The notes under the pieces are model-generated. The model was given only the letters and a program-made list of their open reading frames with translations, did no database searches and had not been told where the DNA came from. Shown piece after piece: positions 6,024-8,027 of a DNA stretch of 8,027 nt. Both the position numbers and the translations under genes were made by a program. This stretch comes from Bacteroidales bacterium. Lineage in GTDB: Bacteria; Bacteroidota; Bacteroidia; Bacteroidales; F082. The stretch lies in assembly GCA_017616675.1 (NCBI GenBank), contig JAFZXR010000054.1, forward strand, positions 1 to 8,027. Direction: 5' to 3'. The stretch's first letter is position 1. Every line of letters starts with the position of its first letter.

Positions 6024-6995
6024 CTTGTAAAATGCCTCGATTTTGTCTAAAATTTCAATGACTTCGGCCACCGACATCACTTCCATCAGCTTCATTTTGA
6101 ACCGTTTAAAGTTCGGGAATCCTTTGAAATACAAGCCCCAATGCTTTCGCATTTCGATAACGGCGTAGTGCTCGTCTTTATAATTTAGGGAGTCGTTGAG
6201 ATGCATTTTTGCCACTTTCACTCGTTCTTCAACAGAAGGTTTTTCGTCTTCAACGCCTTTTTCAAGATAATCGTGAATCTCCTTGAAAATCCAAGGGTTT
6301 CCGTAGGTGGCGCGACCAATCATGAGACCGTCGACGCCGAAGGTGTCCTTGAAATATTTCGCTGATTTTCCATCTACTACATCGCCGTTGCCGATGATTG
6401 GAATCGTCATGCGTGGGTTGTTTTTCACTTCGCCGATGAGCGTCCAGTCGGCTGGCTCGCCCCATTTCGTGGTACGCAAACGTCCGTGTATCGTAAGTGC
6501 TTGAATGCCAACATCTTGAAGCCGCTCGGCGATCTCAACTATGTCTTTATGCTCGCTGTCGTAACCTAAGCGTGTCTTCACTGTTACAGGCGTTTTTACC
6601 GCTTTCACAACAGCTTCTGTTATCGCTACCATCTTGGGAATGTCGTTCATTATGCCCGAACCGGCTCCTTTCGACGCCACTTTTTTCACCGGGCATCCGA
6701 AGTTGATGTCGATGATGTCGGGATTATATCTTTCGGCATATTGCGCCGCCTCGACCATTGGCTGTACAGCGTTTCCGAAAATCTGTACTCCGAATGGCTG
6801 CTCGCTTTCGGTATAGCGTAACTTATTGATACTCTTGACTGCATCGCGAATCAGTCCGTCCGACGAGATGAACTCGGAATAGACAATATCCGCGCCGTAC
6901 ATCTTGCAAACGTGCCTGAATGGCGGGTCGGTGACGCCTTCCATCGGTGCCAGAAGCAACGGATAATGCTCAAATTCCAAATTCGCGATTTTCAT
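6021..6995 (-). CDS. dusB: tRNA-dihydrouridine synthase, DusB-like
   Basis: Dus enzymes are FMN-dependent and reduce specific uridines of the tRNA D-loop to dihydrouridine using NADPH, in the cytoplasm. The 324-residue length is normal. Motifs along the TIM barrel are APMEGVTDPPFR (16-27), catalytic Cys101 in INFGCPVKKV, KGAGSGIM (109-116), the FMN contacts Lys140 and His170 (TIHGR), and the phosphate-binding GNGD (202-205) and IGRATYGNPW (226-235). A helical tRNA-binding C-terminal domain follows. The glycine-rich GAGSGIM segment and the NFGCP spelling favour the DusB group, but the exact target position is inference. The ATG at 6995 is supported by a TAnnTTTG box ending 4 nt upstream, which suggests a leaderless mRNA. 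The gene is divergent from mfd, and the protease follows 32 nt downstream. Confidence 0.94.
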   Translation of the reverse strand: MKIANLEFEHYPLLLAPMEGVTDPPFRHVCKMYGADIVYSEFISSDGLIRDAVKSINKLRYTESEQPFGVQIFGNAVQPMVEAAQYAERYNPDIIDINFGCPVKKVASKGAGSGIMNDIPKMVAITEAVVKAVKTPVTVKTRLGYDSEHKDIVEIAERLQDVGIQALTIHGRLRTTKWGEPADWTLIGEVKNNPRMTIPIIGNGDVVDGKSAKYFKDTFGVDGLMIGRATYGNPWIFKEIHDYLEKGVEDEKPSVEERVKVAKMHLNDSLNYKDEHYAVIEMRKHWGLYFKGFPNFKRFKMKLMEVMSVAEVIEILDKIEAFYK

Positions 6996-6999
6996 GCGA

Positions 7000-7007
7000 C
7001 AAAGTTA
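7000..7007 (-). promoter_or_regulatory. -7 promoter element of dusB
   Basis: On the - strand TAACTTTG matches TAnnTTTG exactly. Only 4 nt (6996-6999) separate it from the A of the dusB ATG, so the transcription start would fall at or next to the start codon. A clear -33 TTTG is lacking; that region overlaps the left arm of the intergenic palindrome. Confidence 0.55.
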
Positions 7008-7023
7008 CAAAAAAATACGATAC

Positions 7024-7094
7024 ATTTTAATGCCATTTTCGAAATACTCACAGTACCCTGTGGTAGGTCGCATTTCTGCAAATGGCATTAAAAT
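7024..7094. repeat. 71-bp imperfect palindrome between dusB and mfd
   Basis: The outer arms 7024-7038 and 7080-7094 are perfect reverse complements over 15 bp (core TTTTAATGCCATTT). Inside lie a second pair, GAAAT 7041-7045 with ATTTC 7072-7076, and a third, CACAG 7049-7053 with CTGTG 7058-7062, around the 4-nt loop TACC. Together 25 base pairs can form within 71 nt. The element lies wholly between the -7 boxes of the two divergent genes, so its arms cover upstream promoter sequence for both. It could be a shared operator, a cruciform site or a small dispersed element. Confidence 0.7.
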
Positions 7095-7100
7095 TTTTAT

Positions 7101-7108
7101 TATATTTG
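7101..7108 (+). promoter_or_regulatory. -7 promoter element of mfd
   Basis: TATATTTG matches TAnnTTTG exactly and lies 5 nt before the GTG at 7114. Transcription would start at or beside the GTG, giving a leaderless message, and would exclude the upstream in-frame ATGs at 6994 and 7030. The possible -33 (TTTCTG, 7073-7078) is weak and spaced 22 nt away. Confidence 0.55.
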
Positions 7109-7113
7109 CAGCC

Positions 7114-7929
7114 GTGAAAGAAAACCCTATTTCATATTATAAAGACGACGCTAGAATTCAGCAACTCGTTGATTATCTTAATGATAAGAAAAATGTGTTT
7201 TGCAAGGGCATAGTCGGTTCGGCGAAGGCTTTTGCCGTTGCGAGTGCGTTTGAGAAGCTTGGCGGACAGCATTTTGTGGTGTGTCCCGACAAGGAGAGCG
7301 CGGCTTATTTCTACAACGACCTTGAGAATATCTTCGGCGAGCGCGAACAGGACTACGCTAAAAAGATGATTCTGTTTTACCCGACATCGTACAAACGTCC
7401 GTATGAACCCGAGAAGCCCGATAACACCTATATCTTATCGAGAACCGAGGTTTTGCAAAGGGTTTCGACATCGGAGCGCAAGACGATAATCGTTTCTTAC
7501 CCCGAAGCTTTGAGTGAGAAGATTGTCACTCGTAAGATATTGAGTAAGAACACTTTAAAGCTTGCGGTTGGCGAGAAGGTCGATATGGATTTTGTGACCG
7601 ACACCTTGCTGGAATATAACTTCGAGCACGTCGATTTCGTGGTTGAGCCGGGTCAGTTTGCCATTCGTGGCGGTATCGTCGATGTGTTTTCTTTCGCCAA
7701 CGACTATCCGTATCGTATCGTTTTCGATTTTGATGAGGTGGAGTCGATTCGCTCGTTCAACCCTGTGGATCAGCTCTCGATTGAGAAGCTGCAACGAATA
7801 GTTCTGTTGCCAAATCTTCAAGACCATAACCTTTCGGAAGAACGTGAGACGATATTCCAATATCTTCAGAATCAGACGGTTATGTGGCTAGACGAGACCG
7901 ATTTTCTGAGAGAGAGAATCGATGCCTAA
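7114..7929 (+). CDS. mfd: Transcription-repair coupling factor Mfd, N-terminal part ending at an in-frame TAA
   Basis: Mfd removes RNA polymerase stalled at lesions and recruits UvrA for transcription-coupled repair. These 271 residues correspond to the UvrB-like N-terminal module only. It shows a degenerate nucleotide loop, GIVGSAKAF (32-40), where a Walker A would be, VCPDKESAAYFYNDL, an YPTSYKRPYE segment, and the Mfd/UvrB signature GQFAIRGGIVDVF at 180-192. Family members usually have about 1,100 residues, so the RNA-polymerase-interaction and translocase domains are missing from this open frame. GTG 7114 is chosen because a -7 box lies 5 nt upstream and the preceding in-frame sequence runs through the palindrome and resembles no protein domain. 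The ATG at 6994 would give 311 residues. If the TAA at 7927-7929 is real, the product is a non-functional fragment. Confidence 0.82.
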   Translation: MKENPISYYKDDARIQQLVDYLNDKKNVFCKGIVGSAKAFAVASAFEKLGGQHFVVCPDKESAAYFYNDLENIFGEREQDYAKKMILFYPTSYKRPYEPEKPDNTYILSRTEVLQRVSTSERKTIIVSYPEALSEKIVTRKILSKNTLKLAVGEKVDMDFVTDTLLEYNFEHVDFVVEPGQFAIRGGIVDVFSFANDYPYRIVFDFDEVESIRSFNPVDQLSIEKLQRIVLLPNLQDHNLSEERETIFQYLQNQTVMWLDETDFLRERIDA

Positions 7930-8027
7930 TACAAAAAAGCTGTCGATGCTTACGAAAATTCTGAAGAAAATGAGAACCTGAAATCACCTGAGACTTTATT
8001 CGCGCAAAGCGATGAACTATTGACTCA
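7927..8027 (+). pseudogene. mfd: Continuation of mfd beyond the in-frame stop, cut by the window edge
   Basis: After TAA (7927-7929) the same frame stays open to the last base. It begins Tyr-Lys-Lys-Ala-Val-Asp-Ala-Tyr-Glu and includes SPETLF and DELLT, which read like the acidic linker that follows the UvrB-like module in Bacteroidetes Mfd. No frameshift is needed to continue, so the interruption is a single codon. A one-base change could produce it from TTA, CAA, GAA or AAA. No in-frame ATG or GTG follows within the window to restart translation. A sequencing or assembly error is possible. Confidence 0.6.

Noticed and set aside
6994..7113. N-terminal extension of mfd from the ATG at 6994
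   Set aside because: It overlaps the dusB start, runs through the palindrome and lies upstream of the -7 box. The encoded residues look like translated AT-rich spacer.

Overview
The window looks like a chromosomal segment of a member of the Bacteroidota, most likely order Bacteroidales. Four signs support this. The first gene is a DUF4296-type lipoprotein, a family largely confined to that phylum. The large protease ends in a type IX secretion (Por) sorting domain. Promoter-like elements match the Bacteroidetes -7 consensus TAnnTTTG. Recognisable Shine-Dalgarno sequences are absent. The assignment is inferred from gene content, without any phylogenetic test.

Layout. Positions 1-73 hold a small array of short hairpins. 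A DUF4296 lipoprotein gene (74-421, +) follows and converges on uvrC (418-2187, -), with the two stop codons overlapping. thiL (2228-3259, -) lies just upstream of uvrC. Next comes a tRNA with anticodon CAU (3306-3379, -) that has its own promoter and a rho-independent terminator; the terminator sits directly in front of thiL. A long secreted C10-family cysteine protease follows (3436-5988, -; start chosen at 5988), then a DusB-like tRNA-dihydrouridine synthase (6021-6995, -). Across a divergent intergenic region that contains a 71-bp imperfect palindrome lies the 5' part of mfd (7114 onward, +), which runs off the right edge.

Functionally the segment is mostly housekeeping. uvrC and mfd belong to nucleotide excision repair and its transcription-coupled branch, dusB modifies tRNA, and thiL makes thiamine diphosphate. 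The accessory item is the exported protease, which appears to be attached or released through the type IX system.

The most notable observations are: an in-frame TAA that splits mfd at codon 272 while the reading frame stays Mfd-like beyond it; the long palindrome between the divergent dusB and mfd promoters; -7 elements only 4-5 nt from both start codons, implying leaderless mRNAs; abutting duplicate -7 boxes at two other promoters; and hairpins with compensatory base changes at the left edge. I found no CRISPR array, insertion sequence, phage gene or obvious undescribed defence system.
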